NCBI RefSeq assembly: GCF_050947875.1 | Contig: NC_134569.1 | Span: 262,085,100-262,149,099, forward strand | Length of the DNA stretch: 64,000 nucleotides | Origin: Dermacentor variabilis | Lineage: Eukaryota > Arthropoda > Arachnida > Ixodida > Ixodidae | Direction of reading: 5' to 3' | Part shown: positions 44,414-54,523 of the stretch, piece by piece | Position numbering within the stretch: position 1 is the stretch's first letter | How the letters are laid out: every line of letters begins with the position of its first letter | Made by a program: the position numbers and the translations under genes | The notes under the pieces: model-generated | Databases searched by the model: none | The model's input: the letters and a program-made list of their open reading frames with translations, nothing else | What the model was told of the DNA's origin: nothing

Positions 44414-45592
44414 TTGCTCATCAAGAATCAGTGGGTTAGTCGTGAAATCATCCACATTAAACGTAAACTAAAACGACTGAGAAAAAAACAAAATATGTGT
44501 AAGAAGACCCTCGTGGAACTGGGGAATAAATTGGCAATTCAGGTGCAACAAGCAAAGCATAATTACTTCACTTTTTCACTTCCAGAATTTCTCAGAACTG
44601 ATCCATCAAAATTTTGGCGTTACCTCGGAAAGACAAATGAGTCTATTCAAAAAATTTCAGTAAATGATCACCTTGTCAAAAACACAGCTGATATAGCTCA
44701 CGCATTTAATGTATATTTTCATAGTGTTTTTTCCCCTAATGACTACTACAGCATACATAAGGAGCTTTTGAAGACAGATGTACCAGTGATAACAAGCGAG
44801 GGTGTTCTATCTATGCTACGTAAACTGAACGAGAAAAAAGGCGCAGGTAAGGATGGTATCCCTACTGCGTTCATGAAACGCTTTGCAGCGCAGATTGCAG
44901 ACTACTTGGCAAATCTTTTCCAGCTTTCTTCAACCCCTAGTGAGCTTCCTGATGACTGGAAGGTAGCACGCGTTGTACCAATTTTTAAGGGCGACAAGCT
45001 TAACATAACAAATTATAGACCCGTGTCGATTATATTTACTTGTTCGAAAATTATGGAACACGTCATAGCTGGATATATAAGGTCTTTCATGTCTAATAAT
45101 AAAGTTTTGTTTCCTTATCAACATGGATTTACCAAGGGAAGATCTACTTCGACTGAGTTACTCACCACTGTACATGATCTTATAATCGCATTGGACCACT
45201 CGGGGCAAATAGATGCATTCTTTATAGACTTTAGCAAGGCGTTTGACAAGGTGTCGCATACGAAACTAATACATAAGTTGAGATTAACCGGCCTTCCCAT
45301 CTACTTAGTGAAATGGGTTGAAGCATACTTGCATAGCAGAAAACAATTTGTTGTAGTAGATGAGTGTGCGTCTGATATGCTCCCTGTTTCTTCTGGTGTG
45401 CCTCAGGGCAGTGTACTCGGACCCTTGCTGTTCTTGGCTTATGTAAATGATCTCATTGAATTTTTGTCTGATACAGTGTGTATAAAATTATTTGCTGATG
45501 ACTGTACTATATACAAGGAGATATTGTGTGAGAGTGATCCCGTTGTATTGCAGGACCAATTGTTCCAGAACGAGCAGTGGTGTCGAACTTAA
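44414..45592 (+). pseudogene. LINE ORF2 reverse transcriptase, copy 1
   Basis: 392 open residues: KVARVVPIFKGDK, NYRPVSIIFTCSKIME, YQHGFTKGRSTSTEL, FIDFSKAFDKVSH, GVPQGSVLGPLLFLAYVND and catalytic LFADDCTIY, the normal L2/CR1 motif. The frame ends at a stop at 45590; the thumb continues in other frames to about 46100 (SYKYLGVTLTSKLSW, FLHNMLKGKFY). Confidence 0.93.
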
Positions 45593-46334
45593 GATATGGA
45601 AAGTAATGTGCAAAAAACAGTCGTACAGTTACACGGAAATTACAGCCTAGTTATTATCCCTATAGTCTCTGTAACCAAGAAATAGCAAAGGTCACAAGCT
45701 ATAAGTATTTAGGTGTTACACTCACTTCTAAGTTATCCTGGTCAGGTCGCGTTTCAGATATAAGTGCACCAGCATTTAATAGGTTGTGTTTCGTAAGAAG
45801 GAAACTAAACAAAGCTCCAGCAAAGTTAAAAGTTACTAGCGTACAATACTTACATAAGGTCGAAATTAGAATATGCTTCTGTAATTTGGGATCCCGAAAC
45901 TAAACAGGATATACATAAACTTGAGATGTTGCAAAGAAAATCAATCCGATCCATTTTTGGTAAATATAAAAGGTGTGACTCCCCTACTAAACTTATGCAA
46001 GAATACGGGATTACAACATTACAGGTACGTCGAAAATAGCTCGGATAGTGTTCTTGCATAACATGTTGAAAGGTAAATTTTACATGTCCATACTTTCATA
46101 TGTAAAACTCTTAGACACCACCTTGGTGGAGCGTGTGCCGGTTCTGCTGGTCTACCGCTGCCCATTCTATGCCTGGATCCCGCATCAGCATACCATCTCT
46201 TCCCGACCCGTTCTGCTGGCTCTTCTGTTTATCTATCCGTCCGTATCAGCGTGGCGCGGCGATCAGTGACTCCACAACTTCCCGAAGCTATAAAGCCTGA
46301 ACTTCAATGCTCCTGGATCAGTGGGCATGGCGAA

Positions 46335-47266
46335 ATGTTGTCAACAACGCTGACCGTTCGTCTTCCTTTTGTAATTCAGGTTAGCTACTCGCATTCTTCT
46401 GTAAAATCTAGTAATAGATTTCTTGTAGTTGTGCCATGCCCAAGCGCTCTTACGCATATCATTTATGAATGTTTTCTTGTGTGCGAGCTCCTTGTTTGCG
46501 GAGATGTTGAGTCAAATCCTGGCCCTGATATCGAGAGCAAGTTAAGTGATATCGCAGCAGGCCAGAATGCAATAATTCAAGCTATTGCAGAACTTAAATC
46601 CCAGTTGACGGCATCACAGGCTGCTTTAGTTGCAGTCAGTGCCAGGGTAGTAGAACTTGATAAACTTCTGCGAGAAGTCAAAAAGTCTACAGACCAAATT
46701 AACAACATTAATAGTGCTATTGATTCACTTCGTGGTTCTGTCACTCAGCAGTCCTAGAAGTTGGTCGACCTAGAAGACCGCAGCCGTCGTTCCAACTTGG
46801 TTGTTTAGGCGTACCTGAGGCGCCCGATGAAACAGCAGATCAACTAAAAAATAAAATTGTAAAGGAAATATTCGAACAGAAGCTTGGGGTGAAATGTTCG
46901 TCCGTTGGTAGAATTCATAGGCTTGGTCATAGTCATAACAAAAATCGACCAACTATTTTGTACCTGCAGGATTACAATGAAAAGCAGTGCATTCTAAAAA
47001 ATGCTAAGAAACTGAAAGGCACACGTATCTTCATCGAGAATGATTATTCTCGTCGCACTCTGCGCAGGCGCCGGCTTCTGTATGAGAGTGCAAGGGGAGA
47101 TAGGGCAAATGGAAAAAAAGTCTATCTTGTCAATGATAAACTACGGATTGACAATGACACGTTTGTGTGGGACGAGTACAAAAACACACGTGTTAGGCTC
47201 CCTGCTAGACGCGTCAACGCGGATAACAACCACGTGTTTCTCGGCCACAGCATTTGCGCCTCTTAA
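46335..47266 (+). pseudogene. LINE ORF1 with N-terminal 2A-like motif
   Basis: ATG at 46335 starts a 64-residue N-terminal segment ending CELLVCGDVESNPGP. Then coiled coil (KLSDIAAGQNAIIQAIAELK, LREVKKSTDQINNINS), a TAG at 46755, and in later frames LEDRSRRSNLVV, VGRIHRLGHSHNKNRPTILY, KLKGTRIFIENDYSRRTLR and a KVYLVNDKLRIDNDTFVW tail (46889-47266). The stop and one frameshift near 46805 are the only lesions seen. The protein would bind LINE RNA. Confidence 0.9.
46503..46526 (+). other. 2A-like (StopGo) motif DVESNPGP
   Basis: GAT GTT GAG TCA AAT CCT GGC CCT matches the D-x-E-x-N-P-G-P consensus that makes the ribosome skip the Gly-Pro bond. A Leu/Val/Cys-rich stretch comes just before, as usual for 2A. 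Skipping would release a 63-residue leader from the rest of ORF1. Confidence 0.82.
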
Positions 47267-48093
47267 ACGTAAACGTACGAAGTATAATTAACAAAACTGC
47301 AGAACTAGAAACTATACTCCTTTGTCAGGACCCTCATATAGTAGTATTAACCGAAACATGGCTCCATGAAGAAATTAAAGACGAGGACTTGGTTCCTGAT
47401 TCCTATTATATATACAGAAGGGACCGAACTTCTCGTGGCGGTGGTGTGGCCGTTATTGTGAGCAAAAACACGTCTGTATCGTTACTAGAACAAATTGATA
47501 ATCATGAAAGTTTGTTCCTACAGATCAATTTGTACGGGTTCTTGTTTAACCTTGTAGCAGTGTACCGTCCGCCGTGTGCCACGTTGGATTTCCTAACCAA
47601 ACTTCATGAACATATTGTTAAATATTCCAGAAAGACCATAACAGTGGCTGGCGATTTTAACCTTCCCAGCATAAATTGGAAGAAACTTTCGTCACCTACT
47701 CTAGCGGACCAAATTATTTTTGACACAATGTTAGCTTGCGATCTCGACCAAGCAGTTCACGTTCCAACACGGGTGCAGGGATCTGCTTCCTCTATTCTTG
47801 ATCTGGTTTTTCACAGCAGATCTCTTCGAGACGTTGAAATAACTGTTGAGGAAGGCATATCAGATCATCGGCTATTGTGCTTCACATGTCGAACAGATAG
47901 TTCAAACTATAGCACGCTTAAAGATTGCAAATCCGTCAAAAACTATATTAAAGCAAATGACGAGTCCGTTATCGATTACCTTGCACTAGCACTGGAAGAC
48001 TTCTCTGGCGATGATGCTGACTACCTATGGCTAAAGCTGAAATCCATTTGCCACTTCTGTATTGATAACTTCATCCCTAGTAAAATGAAGAAG
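47254..48093 (+). pseudogene. LINE ORF2 endonuclease, copy 2 (truncated)
   Basis: About 280 intact residues of APE-type endonuclease: RLLNVNVRSIINK, VVLTETWLHEE, RGGGVAVIVSK, NLVAVYRPPCA, VAGDFNLPSINWK, ILDLVFHSRSL and ISDHRLLCFT, with all motifs in place. No ATG was fixed (frame overlaps the ORF1 end). Truncated at 48093 by the junction with gypsy-3; RT is lost. Confidence 0.92.
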
Positions 48094-48101
48094 GCCTCTA
48101 G

Positions 48102-48685
48102 TCACTTAATCTCAGTATCCATGATCACCAGCAGCATGTGTTCCTCGATGGGGCCTGCGTAGTCAATGTGCACCCGAGACCACTTCCGGCCTGTTTCAGG
48201 CCACAGTGCCGGTATCTGCGCAGGAGACATCGTACTTGTGCACGTGTCTCCCATTTGCATACCATCCTCTCGATATCGGCAGCCAGCCCTGGGTAAAAAA
48301 CATGGTTTGCGCAAGGTTTTTAATCGTAGCCATTCCTGGGTGTTTCATGAAGGAGCCTCAAAAGTCTTCCAGCAGCCACTGACGGCACGACTATTCTATG
48401 TCCCCAGTAAATGAAGTCATGACTTACAGTCAACTCATGCTTTTTCTGAAATAACGGCCGGAACCGCCCCTCTGTCTCTGCCAGGTAGGTCGGCCAGCCC
48501 TGCAGGATCCATTTTCGCACTTGCTGTAACAAAGGATCACAGATGGTTATAGCTGCCAACTCTTTGGCACTGATGTGTGCCGCATTCACAGTCTCAGCAC
48601 ATAATACATGCTTGGGCGCATCTTCCTGTTCTTCATTGGGCTGCCCCAGGCGAATAGGGAGTCGGCTGAAAGCATTGGCGTTCAC
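48102..48685 (-). pseudogene. gypsy-3 integrase start
   Basis: 48320-48685 is the RNase H-integrase linker (NANAFSRLPI, LLQQVRKWILQGWP, RIVVPSVAAGRLLRLLHETP with the zinc-motif start). 48102-48314 gives CTSTMSPAQIPALWP and VHIDYAGP (first catalytic Asp). The remaining core is lost at the junction. Confidence 0.87.
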
Positions 48686-48688
48686 GTT

Positions 48689-49173
48689 TTAAGATCCCTT
48701 ACGATAGGCCACACTGTACTGATATCCTCCCAGCAGCAAGGCCCACTGCTGAATGCGGGCAGCGGCCATTGGCGGTAATGCCTTGTCCAGGCTGAACAGT
48801 CCCGTTAACGGTTTGTGGTCTGTTATCAGCTCAAAATGGTTCCTACACAGGCAGTCTCTCAACCTCATCCCGCCGAACATGAGAGCGAGGGCGTCCTTCT
48901 CTAGCTGGGAATAGTTCTCGACTTTTGTTAGGGTTCGTGACCTAAATCCTATAGGGTAGCCAACGCCGCCGACTCGATGTGCAACACTGCTCCCAGACCT
49001 ACTGCTGATCCGTCACAACCTAAGTTCGGGTCAAAATGCATCAGAAGTTTTGCATTCTTCATTGCCCTCTTGGCTGCTTCGAAAGCAGTCTGCTGCTGTT
49101 TGCCCCAGAACCACTTCACGCTCTTTGCCGACAACGTGTATAAGGGTGCTAGTAAAGTTGACACATGCGGCAA
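48689..49173 (-). pseudogene. gypsy-3 RNase H
   Basis: 48949-49173: FWGKQQQTAFEAAKRAMKNA, LGCDGSAVGLGAVL (Asp region); 48689-48880: FELITDHKPLTGLFS, RIQQWALLLGGYQYSVAYRK. Separated by a frameshift. Confidence 0.85.
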
Positions 49174-49216
49174 GACCTTGCCATAGTAACTTAAAAGACC
49201 TTAAAATGCTTTTAGT

Positions 49217-49860
49217 TCACTCACTGTAGCGGGTCTTAGGGCGCTGAGCAGTGCTGTTATCGCTTTTAGGGTGTAAGCCGTTGCTATCAATGCAGTGCCC
49301 GAGAAAAGCAACTTGCTTCTGCCGGAACTTGCACTTCTCATGCCTTAGACACAGGCCCTGTTCCCTCAGATGTTGTAGCACTTGCTTCAGGATCATGTAG
49401 TTGTTCGTCTTTTCAGCTACAATAATGTCGTCCATATACACCTGCACTCTGGGGATACCATTGAGCACGGCTTACACGTGTCACTGGAACATTGCCGGCA
49501 CTGAAGACACTCCAAAGGTCAGCCTGTTGAAACAGTATAGACCCTTGCAAGTGTTCAAAATGGCTAGCTTCTTCGAGCCTTCGCTCAGGGGCAGCTGATT
49601 ATAGGCGCTCCACAAATACAACGTGCTGAAAACTTCTCCCCTGTTGAGATTCGCAAAGATATCATCAACCCGTGGCAGCAGATATTGCTCCATAAGGGTC
49701 ACAGCATTCACCGTAAGACAGAAGTTGCCGCACATTCACAGCCACCCATTCTTCTTGACTACTGGCATGGCGGGTGTGACCCATTCAGAAAATGTCACTG
49801 GTGAAAACACCTCTTCATCAACTAACCTATCTATCTCTTCTGACAGCATTTGCTTGAGCG
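49217..49860 (-). pseudogene. gypsy-3 reverse transcriptase
   Basis: 49481-49735: LPRVDDIFANLN, STLYLWSAYNQL (the family has Asp where Tyr stands, a catalytic loss), RLTFGVSSVPAMFQ. 49217-49468: intact VYMDDIIVA and VAFLGHCIDSNGLHP. A frameshift lies between. Confidence 0.88.
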
Positions 49861-50124
49861 CGTACGGCACCCCTCCGAGCTTTACAAATCCGGGGCCTGG
49901 CATCTTCTCTGACGATCAGGTGGCCTTCGAAGCAAACCAAGACTTGGGGCAAGGATGTCGTTGTACTTTGATAACAAGGTATTCAACCTTTGGTCTGTAG
50001 TGTCCGTTTGTATGCACGCCACAGCCTTTTCAGTGGGTACTGGCACACCTGCCGTATTAAAGCTTCGGATAGTGTCACGGCCGCAAGGCGTCGGTCCCGG
50101 ACAATAAACGACAACCAGTTCGGC

Positions 50125-50580
50125 CTAAATTGTCGCACCACCTATGGTGGTTGCAGCGAGTTGCAATTTTCCAGCGCTAGGAAGTGGGCCCTTGAAACAT
50201 GACAGCTTCATTGTTGTTGCCTGCAGATGTGGCGACTTGAGCTGATGTCGCTCAAATACGGCTCGCGGAATAACACTCACAAGTGACCCCGTACCTACTA
50301 ACATTGTGAGCAGCACTCTGTTCCAACTTATTTGGCGAACAATAGGCTTAATATGAGCACTGTTCATCGCTTGGTGCATAATCAGCGTGCACAGAGCTTT
50401 GCAGTCCTCAGAACTATCTCGCGGGCTTTGAGAAAGTGTGTATGCTTGTCGCTTCCCCTTAGTGCCTTCGTCCGACGCTCTATACATTCGAACTAAGTGG
50501 CCGCGTTTCCGGCACCGATGGCACACTGTTCAGAGATGACAGCAATCATCTGCATGGTGCAAGGATGCCCCACATCGGGT
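50125..50580 (-). pseudogene. gypsy-3 nucleocapsid knuckle and protease
   Basis: Zinc knuckle CHRCRKRGHLVRMY has Tyr where the last Cys belongs. The protease active site reads MLVGTGSLVSVIPR, with Gly where DTG has Asp. Both are inactivated. Confidence 0.82.
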
Positions 50581-51083
50581 GCAAGGCCGGTGCTCATCAC
50601 AAGGTAGCCCACTTGGTTTCTTAGACTGCAGATGTAAGTGGGCAGAGCGAACAAAATTAGCTGTGTCTGCCTCTGGGAGGGTACTTTCTGCATGTGCAGC
50701 GCGTTTTCTGCTGTGGCCTCAGCAAAAATTGCGAAGCCTTCTGCTTCCTTCAACAACAGGAAACTGCGGGTCAACACACGTCTTACGTCTTCGTTCCGAA
50801 TACCACATACTATGCAGTCCCACAGCATGAGGTGCAGCAAGTCGCCAAAATTGCAGTCTTCGACCATGTGACGAAGTGCAGCTACGAAATCCCAAACTCT
50901 CTCACCTTCTGCCTGTGTGTACATAAAGAAATAGTAACTGGCTGCTGTTTCATTGACTTGCAGCTTGTAGTGGCTTTGTAGGCGCTTGACAACATCGCTG
51001 TATGCGAGGTCGTTTATGCTTTTGGGGTGGTATCGTCCCTGAAGTACCTTGACAGCGCTGATGGACAGAGCGGCCACCAGCAA
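50581..51083 (-). pseudogene. gypsy-3 Gag
   Basis: Encodes KINDLAYSDVVKRLQSHYKL-like capsid, YFFMYTQAEGERVWDFVAALR, CNFGDLLHLMLWDCIVCGI and LLKEAEGFAIFAEATAENA, the usual Gag of K02A2.6-like elements. The 5' end fades near 51290. Confidence 0.85.
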
Positions 51084-51290
51084 GGCTTGTTGTTTTGCCG
51101 TATCTGTGATTTCGTGCGCTTGAAAGTAAGCTTCTAAACGTACCTTTTAGGTGGACCAGCCTCCTTCCTTTTTGGTGAATGCGGGTGCTTGCCCCGACGT
51201 AATCGCTGCCTGTTTCAGTAGACGCACTTTAAGGCATTCCCCTACCGCGTCAATTAACGCCTAGTCGCCACTGTTGTGTTTTGAGTGAAC

Positions 51291-51534
51291 GTCTCAGTAA
51301 CACAAGTGAAAAAAAAAGCTTTTTTTATTTTGCTTGTATCGTTTTCATATCCTAATGCGGCGATGTCACGGTGATTGGCAGCATGTTGTCGCTCGAGGTG
51401 GCATCATGAGATATGCTTCCTGCTGTCGGTTTACAATACGTTTGCATGACACAGCAGTTAATGAGTTTGTGCGCGACAGCAATGGCTTTAAGTAACGAAA
51501 TTGGTTGTTGGGTGACCAAATAACTAGTTCTTGT
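51291..51534. other. Unassigned sequence
   Basis: Nothing recognised. Confidence 0.3.
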
Positions 51535-51960
51535 CACTTGATCACTCAGCTATGCCAATCTAGAATTGATCACAAGTCACCTGGGAGTGCTCTAAGGGAT
51601 TAGCCAATAGCGCTAAGCCTGAACAGGATGTACATCAGTGACATACTATATATATGCATATGTCACCTTGAAGACGAAAACCCCACTTGTCAAAACAATG
51701 CCTCCTGCTTTCACCTTGTTCTCGTTACTACCAGTTGTTGCACAAAATGAGCAAACTACCAAATTTTGATATGTGCAAGGATAAAAAAAACTAGTGCAAG
51801 ACCTTCAAAAATTATGCTGCTCAGTAGAGCAAAACAAATCAAGTTATACTGTTAGAGCATGTGCCACCCAATTTCAGTGCTTATTTGCTGCCTTCACAGC
51901 AGCAACATCGGTGTAACTCGCGTGGGGTTCAACTTGCAGGCGGCGAGTAGACGCGACAGC
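51535..51960 (+). repeat. Repeat family Y, copy 2
   Basis: Shares CTAGAATTGATCACAAGTCAC-like, AGCCAATAGCG and GGATGTACATCAGTGAC with copies 1 and 3, then a tail GTGCAAGGATAA and GTGCAAGACC. Unoccupied at the TA where copy 3 holds the palindrome. Confidence 0.65.
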
Positions 51961-52119
51961 CATCTCTATTGGATCGCTTACATATTGCCACCTGAAGTAG
52001 TGGGGACCGCGCAAAACAAGAGACAGGAGGACTAAGAAGGAAGAAGGGCACGTGCTAGCCTTGACCCGCTTCATAGCCTGATCCCGTGGCCATTGTTTTT
52101 CAGAAGCCAGTTGTCCCCA

Positions 52120-53270
52120 TTAAACGTCTCCAGTCTTCTTTGGAGACACAATATTTAAGGCTAAACCCCATGGGAGCAATTTTGTGCACGACGACTTCGA
52201 GCAACAAAACAGGCCGTCGCTTGAACAGATTGCTCGGTCTTGTCGCTCAATCGCTCAGTTCTGCAAATCTAGAATTCGACGCTCGTCAACTGGAAGTGCT
52301 ATGAGTGACTAGCCAATAGCGCGAAAGCGGAATTGGATGTACTATCGGCGTCAAATGAAAGTTGAACAGCGGAGCGCGTGGCCCAAGCACAAGTTAAGAT
52401 ATAGTGCGCGCCGTCCAGTCATCACCGTTGACAGGCGCGCACATCCGATTTGGCCGCACTGCGCGATCCCCCTCTAGTGACATAATTTCGCTTCTGTCCT
52501 GGTTCTTACATTTGAAAGGGAGGATATAAAAAATAAAAACAAAGCTAAAATATTGCAGTTTACGGCGAGTCTTGTCGCACAGATCGCCGAAGCCACAAGT
52601 GCTGTCAGAGCGTTGCGCGTGGTGCAGTTTGCACCGTCATCGCAAGGTAGATTCGCCCGCGCGGCGCGGGCAATGACGGTGCAAACTGCACCACGCGCAC
52701 CGCGCTATTCGCGCTGACAGCACTTGTGGCTTCGGCGATCTGTGCGACAAGACTCGCCGTAAACTGCAATATTTTAGCTTCGTTTTTATTTTTTATATCC
52801 TCCCTTTCAAATGTAAGAACCAGGACAGAAGGGAAGTTATCTCACTAGAGGGGGATCGCGCAGTGCGGCCAAATCGGATGTGCGCGCCTGTCAGTGGTGA
52901 TGACTGGACGGCGCGCACTATATCTTGACTTGTGCTTGGGCCAGGCGCTCCGCTGTTCAACTTTCATTTGACGCCGATAGTACATTACACAAATGCTACC
53001 GATTGCCGCGCGGAAGGAGCAAACAATTGAATTTTTATACGTGCAAGGATAAGAACTTGCTGCAAGACCCTCAGAAATATTTTATGCTATTTACAGTAAA
53101 ATACATCAACTTAAATTAATAAAGCATGCGTCACGCTAGTTTTGCCGCCTATATTGATGCCCTTATACCGGCAACACCGGGGAGACATCACTCAAAGTCA
53201 TCGCGTGCATGGGGTACGACTTGTAGGCGACGAGCGAACGCGACAGCCATCTCCATCATGTTGCTTGCTG
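52120..53270 (+). repeat. Repeat family Y, copy 3, split by a palindromic MITE
   Basis: Left part (GTGCACGACGACTTCGAGCA, CTAGAATTCGACGCTCGTCA, AGCCAATAGCGCGAAAG, GGATGTA) and right part from 52983 (CATTACACAAATGCTACCGA, GTGCAAGGATAAGAACTTGC). Family of unknown class, no coding capacity. Confidence 0.65.
52342..52980. mobile_element. 639-bp near-perfect palindrome (foldback MITE at TA)
   Basis: Left arm 52342-52662 and right arm 52664-52980 are inverted copies meeting at a single G (GCCCGCGC-G-GCGCGGGC). Ends CTATCGGCGTC and its complement, each next to TA (52340-52341 and 52981-52982). Arms differ by scattered changes and two offsetting indels of about 13-14 bp. Family Y copies lacking it read GGATGTACATC across the site, which proves a TA insertion of Tc1/mariner type. 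Confidence 0.9.
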
Positions 53271-54468
53271 CTGTCGCACGCAAGGTCGCTTGCATTGGGG
53301 TTTATACTTTAAGCATGCACAGGTGTGCTTAAGTGAGCCCTCTGAACATGCATGTTCAGATCTTATTCATCACACATGCTTGGTGCGGTGATGTTAAAGT
53401 GGTGGTTAATTTTTTTTTTTTTTTTCACATTGGCGCGATCTGCGTTGTGGATATTTGTCACGTGCGCATCCTAAACTTTGAGTTGAAAGACAGCCGATTG
53501 TGTTATTCTTTTCCGTCTCTTTATTTGCGCAGCTACATCATAAATGTCCACGCCATTTCCACTCTCTTCGAGTTCTTCCAAATCACCACACAGTACTGCC
53601 CCCTGCTTCGCCGCATTCATAACGGCGCATCGAGGGTCATAATGTCCAGTCAACTGCGCCAGTAAACATTAGCGGTTGTCGTGAACGCGTGTTACAGCGA
53701 ACATCTAGGTGACGGCAACCCGACATTGACAACGGACTCCAGGTTGGAAAACGTAGAGCGTGCACGCACATTGCCTCGCAAAACATCACAACTGTGTGTT
53801 TGCGACCGCCGAGGCTCTCTCGAAAATCGGCTGTCACCAATGCGATACCGGTACAAGCTAGCCAGGCGCCGCACTAACGGGCACCGCGGGAGTAATAAAT
53901 CACCTTTTGCGCAAAATCATTCACCTACGAAAACTGCGGCGCCTAGATATCGCTGCACCAACTCGCCTAACTTCCTACGGTAGCTGTGAGCAGGACAAAC
54001 AATAGCAGTTTTAACGGCAGCAGAGACGCCAGAGAGCAGACGAACCTGTTACATGCAAAATTATAGGTAAGCAAGACGTCACGATCAGACCAGAATCGGC
54101 ACCTTCCTCGTGCGATTTTAGTACCTCCTCCTATCACTCTCACATTCTTCGAGTACAAGCGCAAGCAGTGGCAAATAAGCGTGTTTTTCAACTCGGACGC
54201 CAGCAGCAGCGTAAATTTTTATAAGCCTAACCCAACCGTTACTAGCTATCTTGTCGCTTGTTCATTTATTCTTGCAGGCTTACCTCGATGCGAAATGCTT
54301 CTTCAAAGCTTCGGCGTTCTGAAGTTCAATTCGACACTACCAAACGTCATAAATTACACAAGACACACACGCACAGAGAACCGACGCACTCGCCCGCCCT
54401 TTCTGTCTTTTGGATTGGCGCAGCTCGCTACGTGCTTGCGTGCGATCAATGCCTCCTTTACTAGATGC
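53271..54468. other. Unassigned non-coding sequence
   Basis: Only short frames without domains; a T17-like run near 53410. Confidence 0.35.
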
Positions 54469-54523
54469 CACAGAGTTTCTCACTACATTACCTAGAGGGA
54501 AATCTGGCGCTGCTGCGCTGTGG
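54469..54523 (+). repeat. Family M MITE, left-end fragment
   Basis: CACAGAGTTTCTCACTACAT onward matches the first 55 bp of family M (62899 on), then stops where LINE Z begins. Confidence 0.85.

Larger units (their letters stand above)
42121..46100 (+). mobile_element. L2-like LINE with 2A motif, copy 1 (inactive)
   Basis: 5' UTR, ORF1 and ORF2 (endonuclease, RT) of one LINE family, in order on the plus strand. Its 5' part repeats: CAACAACAAC..CATTCAAATGCGCTCTGCTTATA at 42238-42289 and 42507-42555 (period about 269), another monomer-like 5' end. Frameshifts in ORF1 and ORF2. The left border is approximate; the right end stops inside the ORF2 C-terminus where copy 2 begins. Confidence 0.85.
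46101..48093 (+). mobile_element. L2-like LINE with 2A motif, copy 2 (3'-truncated)
   Basis: Same family as 42121-46100: shared 5' UTR words (GCTATAA, ATCAGTGGGC, CAACAACG, TTCAGGTTAG), ORF1 and endonuclease. It lies head to tail right behind copy 1. It ends at 48093 inside ORF2, where gypsy-3 sequence starts; RT and 3' end are missing. Confidence 0.85.
48094..51290 (-). mobile_element. gypsy-3: truncated K02A2.6-like Ty3/gypsy element
   Basis: Gag, protease, RT, RNase H and the start of integrase on the minus strand. Its 3' part (rest of integrase, LTR) is missing where the LINE begins, and no 5' LTR was found upstream of Gag near 51290. Many stops. Confidence 0.85.

Noticed and set aside
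54181..54495. 104-residue frame before LINE Z
   Set aside because: No domain; ends inside the MITE fragment.
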